A DNA stretch of 64,000 nt from positions 1 through 64,000 of the forward strand of contig NZ_JAFCNB010000016.1 of the NCBI RefSeq assembly GCF_017896165.1, given 5' to 3'. Position numbers and translations under genes: made by a program. A model generated the notes under the pieces. It was given only the letters and a program-made list of their open reading frames with translations. It made no database searches and was not told the origin of the DNA. Shown piece by piece: positions 7,992-15,653 of the stretch (position 1 is the first letter of the stretch; each line of letters begins with the position of its first letter). This DNA comes from Microbispora oryzae. Lineage in GTDB: Bacteria > Actinomycetota > Actinomycetes > Streptosporangiales > Streptosporangiaceae.

Positions 7992-8515
7992 GGAGAACGC
8001 CTCCAGTCGCCTCTCGGTGACTACCCGGAGATCAGCGCGGCCTGAGCGTGAACGCTGCTCCTCCCGTCGTGTTGTCCCCTCGTGAACGCTGTTGGAGTGT
8101 GCTGCCGTACCACACATCGGGGGGGCTCTTCGGGATTTTGACGCCTTGAATGCCGAATCATGGGCATGTGGAGACCTCGGAGTCCCTGGTTCTCCGAAAC
8201 CTCATCGCGTCGAAGGTCATGGAGTCTGATCGGCGTGACGGGACCGCTCGTTCCGCTGTGTCCCGCTGTGCGGGCGGTGCCACACTAAGATCGCATCCCG
8301 TGCCTCCGAATAGCTTTTGGCGGATTATCAGGATTGTTTTAGCCTCGATCTTTCGTGCCCATCCGGTGGGCAGGGCCGTTGCGTTCTCGGATCATGAGTT
8401 GACAGGGCGGTGTGGCGATGCCCCCAGGGCTGCTTGCGCCTTGTGAACGACAAGCGCGGCCCCTGATGATCGTGGGTGTCTAAGCCAGTCGATCAAGAAC
8501 AGGGCCGCGCTCGCG
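7992..8515. other. Gene-free stretch of 524 bp
   Basis: Apart from the repeated palindrome at 8045-8091 I see no gene. Short open frames here resemble nothing known and have poor codon usage. The part around 8280-8400 is AT-richer than the rest of the window. A short hairpin (GCGCGGCC... with ...GGCCGCGC) near 8453-8512 precedes the transposase remnant and may belong to that old element. Confidence 0.5.
8045..8091. promoter_or_regulatory. Repeated short palindrome upstream of the hydrolase operon
   Basis: CGTGAACGCTG occurs at 8047-8057 and 8081-8091, 34 bp apart; the first copy sits in the palindrome AGCGT-GA-ACGCT (8045-8056). It lies 54-100 bp upstream of the operon start at 7991, where a regulator could bind. 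No nearby regulator gene is an obvious partner. Confidence 0.4.
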
Positions 8516-8760
8516 TGCCATCTTCCCCCACCGACGTGCTCGCTGGCCGTACTCGCCGCAGCGACCTCGCTCGCGGCCGTCATCAGATACATCACCGGGT
8601 GCGACCCGGCCCTCCTGGCACGTATCGGGCTGCCGGCCACGGCCACCCGGCTGGCGGCGACCACGCTGGGCCGCCTACTGTCACGGCTGGACGGTGATGC
8701 CCTGGACAGCGTGGCCGGCCACTACCTGGCGACGCCGGCCGGCACCACACATCCAATCCA
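8516..8760 (+). pseudogene. ISAs1-like transposase N-terminal remnant
   Basis: A start-like VPSSPTDVLAG is followed in another frame by LAVLAAATSLAAVIRY, DPALLARIGLPA and GRLLSRLDGDALDSVAGHYL. These resemble the N-terminal region of ISAs1-family (DDE_Tnp_1-associated) transposases, where a conserved ALxxRxDGDALD-like segment occurs. The catalytic domain is absent; the sequence runs directly into the second tRNA-like repeat. Confidence 0.55.
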
Positions 8761-8800
8761 ACCGTCCGGCTGCTTTCAGGTATGGCCGCACTGGGCGCCG

Positions 8801-8943
8801 ATCTGGGTGACAACCGCGATGGACGTGCCCGGACGGTGCTGGACCGTACGACCAGGTCGGGACTGGTGGTGGTGCTGGTCCCGCCCTTTCCTGGGTTGAC
8901 CTACAAGCGAGGGTCGCTGGTTCGAACCCAGTACCACCCACCA
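8801..8943 (+). repeat. tRNA-like dispersed repeat, copy B
   Basis: Partner of 3359-3511 in the same orientation, 5.4 kb away. The T-arm is kept (GCTGG-TTCGAAC-CCAGT with one G-T pair) and the 3' end reads ACCACCC-ACCA, so a CCA is present here. The 5' acceptor strand (GGACTGG) no longer pairs well, and there is no clean anticodon arm. This is a decayed tRNA-like or attachment-site sequence, not a functional tRNA. Confidence 0.65.
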
Positions 8944-9054
8944 GCCAAAACAAGCCCGTAGCGACCACGCCACGGGGCTGCGTGCGCCGGCACTGGCCGC
9001 GATCGTGTTCCCGGTGCGGCGGAGATCGTGGCGGTGGAGGCCGGGGACGGCTGC

Positions 9055-10140
9055 TCAGCGCAGGACGGCCGCCAGCAGGTCTGTGCCCAGCGTCGTCATC
9101 TCGGGCAGGTTGAGGGTGTAGTTGACGTAGCGCCCGCGCCGCCGGGTTGTGAGCAGGCCCGCGCGGCGCAGGACGGCGAGGTGGCGGGAGACCTCCGGGG
9201 GAGAGAGCTCCCAGGCGTGGGCCAGTTCGCCGGTGGTGTGCGGGCCGCGGGCCAGGGTGCGCAGCAGCCGCATTCGTACCGGATGTGCGAGCGCCTCCAG
9301 CCGGAGGGTGACCGTCTCCAGCGATACCGGCTCTGACGGACTCGGCTCGGCCACGGGGTACTGCACCACCGGCTGCCATCCAGGCGCGTGGATCACCACC
9401 AGGTGCGGGCGGCCGAAGTGACTGGGGATGAAGGTGACCCCGGTGTCGTGTGCGGCGGTTGCGTTGTCCTGCAGCTTGTCCACGATGATGCGGTCGCCGT
9501 CCGGTGCCAGGGTGACGGCGCCGGAGACCGAGGAGAGTGCCGCCCCGATGCCCTGGCGCTTCAGCAGGTCGTTCTTGAGACGCAGGTCGGTGGCCAGGTG
9601 TACCGCGACGCGCGTCCAGGCGGCGTCGAAGAACGCCTCTGCGCACTGTTCGAGGGTGTGGCGCACCCGCGCCCGCACCGCGGCCGGGTCGGCGAGCAGC
9701 AGCTCCGCGAATGCTTCTTGGAGTGCCCCGCGGGCCTGGGCCAGGTCCAGGGCCCGCTCGCGCGCGGTTGCGTCAGAGAGCGGCGACGGCGCGGTGAAGC
9801 GGACCCGGTTGCTGCCGCACGTGGTGGTGAGCGCGGCGGTCACATAGGTCTCGTCGTCGATCCGGTCCACATCGTCCAACTCCTCGGCGAGGGTCTGCCG
9901 AGGTCGGGCGGGGACCAGGAAATCGGCTCGTGAGGAACGCCAGAGGAACTCCGCCTCCCGTAACCGCTCGGCCAGCTCTGGCCGCAGCCCGGACCAGACT
10001 TCCCCGGCCCAGCCGGCCAGCCGCGGGTGATGCCCGGGTTCGGCCAGGACGTGCAACATCGCGGTCAGCTCGGCCAGCGGAGAGGCGGCGAACCGCAGCC
10101 GCTCGGCCGGTAGCCCGGTGATGTCGATGCGCAGCGTCAT
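9055..10140 (-). CDS. ArsR/SmtB-type transcriptional regulator with DUF5937-like N-terminal domain
   Basis: 361 residues. The C-terminal 90 residues are a winged helix (LEALAHPVRMRLLRTL, GELAHAWELSPPEVSRHLAVLRRAGLLTTRRRGRYVNYTL). The N-terminal 250 residues match the large uncharacterised domain (DUF5937) attached to many actinomycete ArsR-like proteins. No metal-binding cysteine pair is visible, so sensing is probably not metal-based. The gene is divergent from an MFS transporter, with an inverted repeat between them. Confidence 0.88.
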   Translation of the reverse strand: MTLRIDITGLPAERLRFAASPLAELTAMLHVLAEPGHHPRLAGWAGEVWSGLRPELAERLREAEFLWRSSRADFLVPARPRQTLAEELDDVDRIDDETYVTAALTTTCGSNRVRFTAPSPLSDATARERALDLAQARGALQEAFAELLLADPAAVRARVRHTLEQCAEAFFDAAWTRVAVHLATDLRLKNDLLKRQGIGAALSSVSGAVTLAPDGDRIIVDKLQDNATAAHDTGVTFIPSHFGRPHLVVIHAPGWQPVVQYPVAEPSPSEPVSLETVTLRLEALAHPVRMRLLRTLARGPHTTGELAHAWELSPPEVSRHLAVLRRAGLLTTRRRGRYVNYTLNLPEMTTLGTDLLAAVLR

Positions 10141-10178
10141 CCCCCCATCTTTGCTGGTCGGACGGCTGGCGGCGGCGT

Positions 10179-10201
10179 CGGTTGACGATGTCCGTCAACC
10201 G
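10179..10201. promoter_or_regulatory. Operator-like inverted repeat between ArsR-type regulator and MFS gene
   Basis: CGGTTGAC and GTCAACCG are perfect 8-bp arms separated by 7 bases, 39 bp from each gene start. Position and symmetry fit the binding site of the divergent ArsR-type regulator. Confidence 0.6.
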
Positions 10202-10240
10202 GCGTGCCGCATCCGGCTGCCCGGCACAACCGTAGGCGCC

Positions 10241-11449
10241 ATGGCAACCACCACCGGAATCCAGCCCCGCGCCCTCCTCCGTGCCTCCGGAGGCCCCCGC
10301 TACGCCGTTGCCCTGGCCGTGGACGCGCTCGGCACCGGTCTGCTGCGGCCGTTTCTGCTGCTCTACGGAGTAACGGTGCTGAGGCTGTCCACACCGGTCA
10401 CCGGCACCGCCATGACGGCCGGCGTCGTCGCGGGCCTGGTGTGCGTGCCTGTGGTGGGCCGATGGCTGGACCGGGGCGCACGCAGCACGGTTGTGGCGGC
10501 ATCGATGCTGGTACGGGTGCTGGGCGTGGCGCTGCTGCTGGCAGCCCCGACGGGGAACGTCTGGCTGTTCGCGACAGCCTCGCTCTTCCTCGGCATCGGC
10601 AACCAGGCATGGCCGGCGGCCCACGCCGCCCTCGTGGCCACAGTCGCCCAGGGCCGGGAACGCGACGCCGCTCTCGCAGGGGGACGCGCCCTGCGCAACG
10701 CCGGCCTGGGCGCCGGCGCACTCGTCGCCACCGCCTGTCTGGCGGGTGGAACCACCGCATTGAGAGCGTTGGCAGGCGTGACCGGGCTCGCCTACCTCGC
10801 CGCGGCGGCCCTGGCGTGGTCGGTCCACGTGCACGCGCATCCGGCCGCCGCCGCCGCCGCTGGCGCTGCCAAGGACAGGGACAGGGACAGGGACGACGAG
10901 CCGACACCCCGGATGGGCGCGCTGCTGGCCGCCAACGTGATCTACGTCTTCTGCCTCAACGTCCCCGAAGTCGCCCTCCCTCTGGTCCTGGTGACGCAGA
11001 TGCACGCCTCTCCGGTGTGGTCGGCGGCCATCTTTGTGGCCAACACGGTGCTGGTGGTCACCCTGCAGGTTCCGGTCACCGTCCTGACGTCACGCTTCCC
11101 CCGCCGGTCGGTGCTGGCATTCGCCGGCTTGGTGCTCACCGCGTCCTATCTCGGCTTCCTCGCCGCCACCTCACTGGGACACGGCTGGGGTGCCCCGGCG
11201 GTCGCCGCGGTGTCCGTGGTCTGCACCCTCGGCGAGATCATCTATGCGGGCAGCGCCACCGCGCTCGTCACCGCCCTCGCCCCGGCCCCTGCCCTGGGAG
11301 GCGCTCTCGCCCGCTTCCAGCTCTCCACGGGTTTCGGCCTCGCCGTCTCCCCAGCGGTCATCACCGCTCTCGCACCGCACGGTCCGGCTGCCCTGTGGGG
11401 CGGCCTCGCCGCCGTGACTCTTCTCTCCGCCTCCGCCGTTGTCCGCTGA
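10241..11449 (+). CDS. MFS transporter
   Basis: 402 residues from ATG 10241. About 11-12 hydrophobic helices are visible in two bundles. They are joined by a cytoplasmic loop with an Ala run and a KDRDRDRDDE stretch (about residues 205-225) encoded by short tandem GACAGG repeats. Between helices 2 and 3 lies VVGRWLDRGARS, the MFS motif A region. It probably exports small molecules. The divergent ArsR/DUF5937 regulator and the shared operator-like repeat suggest substrate-induced expression. Substrate unknown. Confidence 0.88.
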   Translation: MATTTGIQPRALLRASGGPRYAVALAVDALGTGLLRPFLLLYGVTVLRLSTPVTGTAMTAGVVAGLVCVPVVGRWLDRGARSTVVAASMLVRVLGVALLLAAPTGNVWLFATASLFLGIGNQAWPAAHAALVATVAQGRERDAALAGGRALRNAGLGAGALVATACLAGGTTALRALAGVTGLAYLAAAALAWSVHVHAHPAAAAAAGAAKDRDRDRDDEPTPRMGALLAANVIYVFCLNVPEVALPLVLVTQMHASPVWSAAIFVANTVLVVTLQVPVTVLTSRFPRRSVLAFAGLVLTASYLGFLAATSLGHGWGAPAVAAVSVVCTLGEIIYAGSATALVTALAPAPALGGALARFQLSTGFGLAVSPAVITALAPHGPAALWGGLAAVTLLSASAVVR

Positions 11450-11503
11450 GCATGATGCACCTCGAATTCCTCGAGTAGCTCGTTCGGTGGCCGGTGTCCC
11501 CAA

Positions 11504-11526
11504 CCGCGCGTGTCCGCGCGGCTTTT
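11504..11526. terminator. Rho-independent terminator in the convergent MFS/YCII gap
   Basis: CCGCGCG (11504-11510) pairs with CGCGCGG (11515-11521) and is followed by CTTTT on the plus strand. It sits after the MFS stop and touches the stop codon of the convergent YCII-domain gene. Confidence 0.75.
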
Positions 11527-11863
11527 ATACGGGGAGGGCGTCTCCGGGGAAGCCGTGGCACGGGTGGACCTCGCAGCGCATCATTCCGGCTCGAACGCAG
11601 GGGTCCCCGGCCATGATCTCCGCGGCTTCTTCGGCCGGCACGGTCATGATCGCGACGCCGGCCACGGTGCCGGAGGCGACCGGGCACAGGATCGCGATCA
11701 CCCCCTCAGCGCGCAGCGACACCATGCGTCGCTGGTGTTCGAGTTCGATGGCGTCCGCGTTGTCCATGGTCCGCTCCGGCCCCCACTGAAGGAGCGCCAG
11801 GCTGTAGGGCTTCGCGGTCGCGGCCAGAGCCCGAATCTGTTCGTCGGTCACGGTCGTGCTCAT
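11525..11863 (-). CDS. YCII-related domain protein
   Basis: 112 residues. It matches the YCII (YciI-like) ferredoxin-like fold: YSLALLQWGPERTMDNADAIELEHQRRMVSLRAEG, then LCPVASGTVAGVAIMTVPAEEAAEIMAGDPCVRAGMM, with the conserved GDP near the active-site Asp-His region. Members are small enzymes or dehalogenase-like proteins, many without known substrates. It lies 9 bp behind a VOC-family gene in one operon opposite an HxlR regulator, which suggests a small stress or xenobiotic-response unit. Confidence 0.85.
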   Translation of the reverse strand: MSTTVTDEQIRALAATAKPYSLALLQWGPERTMDNADAIELEHQRRMVSLRAEGVIAILCPVASGTVAGVAIMTVPAEEAAEIMAGDPCVRAGMMRCEVHPCHGFPGDALPV

Positions 11864-11872
11864 GATGTCTCC

Positions 11873-12316
11873 TTATTTCTCGATGCGCTCGGCCAACGAG
11901 ACGATGATTCCTTCGGGTCCCCGGACATAGGCCATCCGCCACACGCCTTCGTATTCGCCGATGCCTCCCACCAGGCCGTAGCCGTCGGCTGCGGCGTGGT
12001 CGACTGCGGCTTGGAGGTCGTGCACCTCGAAGGCGACGTTGCGCAGGCCCAGCTCGTTGGCCGGCGCGGCAGGCGAACCCGGGAGGTGGTCCGGCCGCGT
12101 AAAGCTCGAGAGCTCCAGCGTCGTACCTCCGCCGGGCGCTCGCAGCATGACGATCTCGGTGCGGGCGCCGGTCATGCCGATCACCGTGTCCAGGAACTCG
12201 CCTTCGACGGCCATCTTCCGATCGGCCTCCAGACCGAGGCTGACGAAGAACGCCGTCACGGCATCGAGGTCGGCGACGGTGATGCCGACGTGGTCGAAGC
12301 GCCTTATGAACGTCAT
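11873..12316 (-). CDS. VOC (glyoxalase/dioxygenase superfamily) protein
   Basis: 147 residues. Two beta-alpha-beta-beta-beta repeats are visible: RRFDHVGITVADLDAVTAFF with a first metal-ligand His, then TLELSSF with a Glu, then LRNVAFEVHDLQAAV where the usual His is Ala, and GIIVSLAE at the end with Glu. The changed third ligand makes a plain glyoxalase I function doubtful. It is the first gene of a two-gene operon with the YCII protein, divergent from HxlR. Confidence 0.88.
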   Translation of the reverse strand: MTFIRRFDHVGITVADLDAVTAFFVSLGLEADRKMAVEGEFLDTVIGMTGARTEIVMLRAPGGGTTLELSSFTRPDHLPGSPAAPANELGLRNVAFEVHDLQAAVDHAAADGYGLVGGIGEYEGVWRMAYVRGPEGIIVSLAERIEK

Positions 12317-12367
12317 CGGATCCCTTTCGAGGTTTCTTCAAGAGACGCTAAGAAGGTAACACCCTGG

Positions 12368-12382
12368 GTTCCTTAAGGGAAC
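12368..12382. promoter_or_regulatory. Operator-like palindrome between VOC and HxlR genes
   Basis: GTTCC-TTAA-GGGAAC is a near-perfect inverted repeat 22 bp before the HxlR start and 52 bp before the VOC start. HxlR proteins commonly bind such sites between themselves and the divergent target gene. Confidence 0.55.
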
Positions 12383-12403
12383 TCAACTTGCTAGGTTGCT
12401 GCC

Positions 12404-12853
12404 ATGCAGCGAACGCGGTTCGGGGAGATGGCGTGTTCCATCGCGCGTACCTTGGACGTGATCGGCGAGCCCTGGTCGCCGCTGATCCTGCGCGACGTCT
12501 GGGCCGGGGTGCGCCGCTTCGATCACATCCAGGCCGACCTGGGGATCTCCCGCAAGGTACTCACCGAGCGGCTCAACCACCTGGTCGAACAGGGTGTGCT
12601 CGAGCGACTGCCCTACGATGCCCGCCCCCGCTACGAGTACCACCTCACCGTCAAGGGCGCCGATCTCGTCGAGATGCTCATGGTGATGGCCCGGTGGGGT
12701 GACCGCTGGCTCGCCGGCGAGGCCGGGCCTCCCGTCCTGTACCGTCACCATGCCTGCGGGCGGATCGGACACGTCGACCCACGCTGCAGTCACTGCGGAG
12801 AGCCGATGCACGCCGACGACGTCGACCTCCTCCCGGGCCCGGGTTCGGCCTGA
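12404..12853 (+). CDS. HxlR-family transcriptional regulator
   Basis: 149 residues. The winged helix runs ACSIARTLDVIGEPWSPLILRD to RRFDHIQADLGISRKVLTERLNHLVEQGVLERLPYD, with the conserved Cys in MACSI that senses quinones or electrophiles in relatives. A C-terminal extension carries HHACG and CSHCGEPM, a possible zinc-binding or redox cluster (three Cys and several His). It is divergent from the VOC/YCII operon and probably controls it in response to reactive electrophiles. Confidence 0.9.
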   Translation: MQRTRFGEMACSIARTLDVIGEPWSPLILRDVWAGVRRFDHIQADLGISRKVLTERLNHLVEQGVLERLPYDARPRYEYHLTVKGADLVEMLMVMARWGDRWLAGEAGPPVLYRHHACGRIGHVDPRCSHCGEPMHADDVDLLPGPGSA

Positions 12854-12979
12854 TGACAACGTCGTTGTAGCCCCACCCAGGCTGATCGCTCACGAACCGC
12901 CCCTGGCAGAAGTGCTGCCGGACGTGTCGGAGTGGCGACGCCATCCGCGACGGCTACCAGTCCGATGAGCGAAATGGCT

Positions 12980-12995
12980 CGTACTTTGGGCTGAT
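12980..12995 (+). promoter_or_regulatory. Shared 16-bp motif upstream of the first two-component operon
   Basis: CGTACTTTGGGCTGAT, 34 bp before the kinase start. It matches 15 of 16 bases of 15566-15581, upstream of the quinone oxidoreductase gene, and 12 of 16 of 24910-24925 upstream of the second kinase. It is a candidate binding site of the NarL-type response regulators. Confidence 0.5.
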
Positions 12996-13028
12996 TGTGG
13001 GTGGCGGCGGCTCTCGTACGATGACTTC

Positions 13029-14162
13029 GTGCCCGGCCTTATTCGCTCTGTGTGGTACGAGCCCCGTTCCCCCAACGCACCACGGCGGGTGTGGCGAGAC
13101 TGGGTGCTCCTGGGGGTGTTGCCGCTGGTCGCGCTGCTCGAAGGAGTGGTGCGGCCGGACATGCCCTCACGGGTCATCTCGGTGAGCCTCGCGGTCGGGC
13201 TGGTGCCCACCTTGTTGTGGCGCCGTACCCAGCCGCTGCTGATGGTCCTGATCGCGTTCGGGCTGTCGGGTGTGGCCCAGGTGCTGGCGGGTGGCGACTC
13301 GCCCGAGTCCAACACCATGATCTATCTGCTTCTCCTGCCGTACGCGCTGTTCCGGTGGGGGTCCGGGCGAGAGGCGATCATCGGGTTGGCGGTCATTCTC
13401 GTCAAAGCCACGTTCTCCGTGGTCGTGGACTATCCCGGTCCCGGCGACACGATCGCCGCCTTCGCCGTCGTGTTCTCGGTGAGCGCCGTGGGAGCGACGT
13501 TCCGGTACCGGACGAGGGCGCGGACGCGGGAGCTCGATCAGGTCAAACTGCTCGAACGCGAGCAACTGGCCCGGGATCTGCATGACACCGTCGCCCATCA
13601 CGTCTCGGCGATGGCGATCCGGGCACAGGCGGGATTGGCGACGGCGGCGTCGCGGCCGGACGCCGCCACCGAGGCGTTGCAGGTGATCGAGGCCGAGGCG
13701 GCCCAGGCGCTCGCCGAGATGCGCGCCATGGTTCACGTCCTGCGCCGGAACGCGCCCGCGGACCTGGCGCCCGGGCGGAGCATCGCCGATCTCTCCCAGC
13801 TCGAAAGCCCGGCGCAATCCGGCCCGTCCGTCCAGGTGGAGATCGAGGGCGACATCGTCGGCCTCCCTCCTTCCGTCGAGGCCGCGATCTACCGCCTCGC
13901 CCAGGAGTCGGTCACCAATGCCCGGCGCCACGCGCGGCACGCCACCCGAGTCCTGGTTCGGGTCAGCGCCGACGACACGTCGGTCCGTCTGAACGTGAGC
14001 GATGACGGCGATCCCGTTCGCCCCGCGGGGACACCCGGTTACGGGATCACCGGCATGATCGAACGGGCCGATCTCCTCGGAGGGACCTGCGTGGCGGGCC
14101 CCAATCCCGACCGGGGATGGAGCGTCACCGCCGTGCTCCCACGTGCCGGAGTGGCCAGATGA
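13029..14162 (+). CDS. NarL-type sensor histidine kinase (HisKA_3), first copy
   Basis: 377 residues from a GTG. Four to five hydrophobic segments (residues about 25-155) anchor it in the membrane without an extracellular sensing domain. The dimerisation/phosphoacceptor motif LARDLHDTVAHHVSAM places the phospho-His at H185. A HATPase_c domain follows (EAAIYRLAQESVTNARRHA, VSDDGDP, GYGITGMIERADLLGG). The stop overlaps the response-regulator start by ATGA, so the pair is co-translated. Confidence 0.92.
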   Translation: MPGLIRSVWYEPRSPNAPRRVWRDWVLLGVLPLVALLEGVVRPDMPSRVISVSLAVGLVPTLLWRRTQPLLMVLIAFGLSGVAQVLAGGDSPESNTMIYLLLLPYALFRWGSGREAIIGLAVILVKATFSVVVDYPGPGDTIAAFAVVFSVSAVGATFRYRTRARTRELDQVKLLEREQLARDLHDTVAHHVSAMAIRAQAGLATAASRPDAATEALQVIEAEAAQALAEMRAMVHVLRRNAPADLAPGRSIADLSQLESPAQSGPSVQVEIEGDIVGLPPSVEAAIYRLAQESVTNARRHARHATRVLVRVSADDTSVRLNVSDDGDPVRPAGTPGYGITGMIERADLLGGTCVAGPNPDRGWSVTAVLPRAGVAR

Positions 14163-14815
14163 GCATCAGGGTGCTGGTCGCCGACGACCAGGAGATCGTC
14201 CGTACCGGACTGGTGATGATCCTCAACGCGCAGCCGGGGATCGAGGTGATCGGCGAGGCCGCCGACGGGCGGCGGGCGGTCGAACTCGCCCGGCGGCTAC
14301 GTCCGGATGTGTGCCTTTTCGACATCCGGATGCCCGTGGTCAGCGGCATCGAGGCCACCCGGATGCTCGCCGGGCCCGCCGTCGGCGACCCACTCGCCGT
14401 CGTGGTCATCACTACCTTCGACCTCGACGAGTACGTCTACGCGGCGCTGCGCGCGGGAGCCCGGGGGTTCCTGCTGAAGAACGCCGGCGCCGGGCTGCTC
14501 TCCCAGGCCGTACACGCCGCGGCGGCCGGTGACGCCATCATCGCTCCGAGCGTCACCGCCCGCCTGCTCACCGCCTTCGCGCACGCCGGGCCCGCCGCGC
14601 CGCCCGTCCGTCCCATCGAGGCGCTCACCGAGCGTGAGGAGCAGATTCTCGTCACGGTGGCCCGGGGGCGTACCAACAGCGAGATCGCCGACGAACTCCA
14701 CATCTCACTGAGCACCGTCAAGACCCATATCGCCAGCCTGATGGCCAAGCTCGGCGCCCGGAACCGGGTGGAAATCGCCATGTGGGCGTACGAGACCCAT
14801 CGGGTCAGGAACTAG
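14159..14815 (+). CDS. NarL/FixJ-type response regulator, first copy
   Basis: 218 residues. The receiver domain has acidic pocket ADD (residues 8-10), phospho-acceptor D55 in CLFDIRMP, and ITTFDLDEYV, LLKNAGA near its end (Lys conserved). The LuxR-type HTH follows: LTEREEQILVTVARGRTNSEIADELHISLSTVKTHIASLMAKLGARNRVE. Its 3' end overlaps the convergent DUF2306 gene by 4 bases. The shared motif upstream of this operon and of the nearby oxidoreductase makes autoregulation and control of that gene plausible. Confidence 0.92.
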   Translation: MSIRVLVADDQEIVRTGLVMILNAQPGIEVIGEAADGRRAVELARRLRPDVCLFDIRMPVVSGIEATRMLAGPAVGDPLAVVVITTFDLDEYVYAALRAGARGFLLKNAGAGLLSQAVHAAAAGDAIIAPSVTARLLTAFAHAGPAAPPVRPIEALTEREEQILVTVARGRTNSEIADELHISLSTVKTHIASLMAKLGARNRVEIAMWAYETHRVRN

Positions 14816-15483
14816 CGTCTCCGGATGATCCACTCGGCCACGGCGAGGTTGATGACCCATCCGGCGGCCACGAGCAGGGCTCGGGGGATCTCGCCGAGCG
14901 GGCCGACGAGGAGCATCCAGGGGAGCTGGGTGAACGCCTGGGTGCCCGCCGCCACACCGATCGCGTAGGCGCGGATCATCCAGGCGCGGTGGCGGCGGAG
15001 ATCTCTCCGCCGGACGGCGGCGAAGCCGAGCACGAGGGAGGCCGCCATCGCCGTGCCGAACACGAGCCGGAACGCCTCCAGGAGATCGCCGTCACCTTCC
15101 GGGCGAGGATAGAACAGGGTCATCCACAGCCCGGAGAGTGCGGCGACGAGTCCGCATGCAACGAGGATTCGTCCTGCCATGCGGTGCCAGCCCGGCCTCC
15201 GGCGACGGAACCTCTTCGCGAACTGGAAGGCGCCCACGATGCCGTAGAGCGACGCTCCGATGATGTGTGCCACCACGGGCAGCGGTGTCGCGAAGAATCG
15301 CGCGTTGGCGGGGGTGACGGCCGCGCCACCGGCCAGTTCCCCCAGACGCAGCGCACCGGCGACCACTGGAATGACGCTGAGCAGGATCAGGCCGGTGGGC
15401 CCCATCCATCCGGGGACTTTGGTGTCCCGTCCGCCGGGCCGTACCTTCTGGGGATTGGCGCCCCGCACGCTGCTTTCTGTCAT
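14812..15483 (-). CDS. DUF2306-like multi-pass membrane protein
   Basis: 223 residues from ATG 15483. Six to seven hydrophobic helices run from about residue 28 to the end. Recognisable features are HIIGASLYGIVGAFQF, FRRRRPGWHRMAGRILVACG and RRHRAWMIRAYA, with histidines placed as in DUF2306/cytochrome b561-like membrane proteins. The function is unknown. It stands convergent to the response regulator and divergent from the quinone oxidoreductase, so one intergenic region (15484-15653) with the shared regulator motif may serve both. Confidence 0.8.
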   Translation of the reverse strand: MTESSVRGANPQKVRPGGRDTKVPGWMGPTGLILLSVIPVVAGALRLGELAGGAAVTPANARFFATPLPVVAHIIGASLYGIVGAFQFAKRFRRRRPGWHRMAGRILVACGLVAALSGLWMTLFYPRPEGDGDLLEAFRLVFGTAMAASLVLGFAAVRRRDLRRHRAWMIRAYAIGVAAGTQAFTQLPWMLLVGPLGEIPRALLVAAGWVINLAVAEWIIRRR

Positions 15484-15565
15484 GAGGGGATCGTGGCTTC
15501 TTCGCCCAGGCGGGTTCATCACGCGAACGGCCCGATTCGGGTCAGCCGATCATCCAGCGATCAGG

Positions 15566-15581
15566 CGTACTTTCGGCTGAT
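15566..15581 (+). promoter_or_regulatory. Shared 16-bp motif upstream of the oxidoreductase gene
   Basis: CGTACTTTCGGCTGAT, 15 of 16 identical to 12980-12995. It lies within a looser inverted repeat: TCAGCCGA (15542-15549) with TCGGCTGA (15573-15580). Confidence 0.5.
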
Positions 15582-15653
15582 CCGGTGGTCCGGTCGCGTT
15601 TCTTAGCCTTTGGCTGCCTCCGCACTTGCATTGACTCGCATAGGGAGATGGCG

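Noticed and set aside
8150-8446. A 98-codon plus-strand frame as a small gene
   Set aside because: No family resemblance, poor third-position GC and no ribosome binding site; it lies in a decayed region.
8776-8973. A minus-strand small protein containing LGSNQRPS and similar
   Set aside because: This kind of short protein is a known artefact of translating tRNA-like sequence antisense; the same appears over copy A at 3483-3929.
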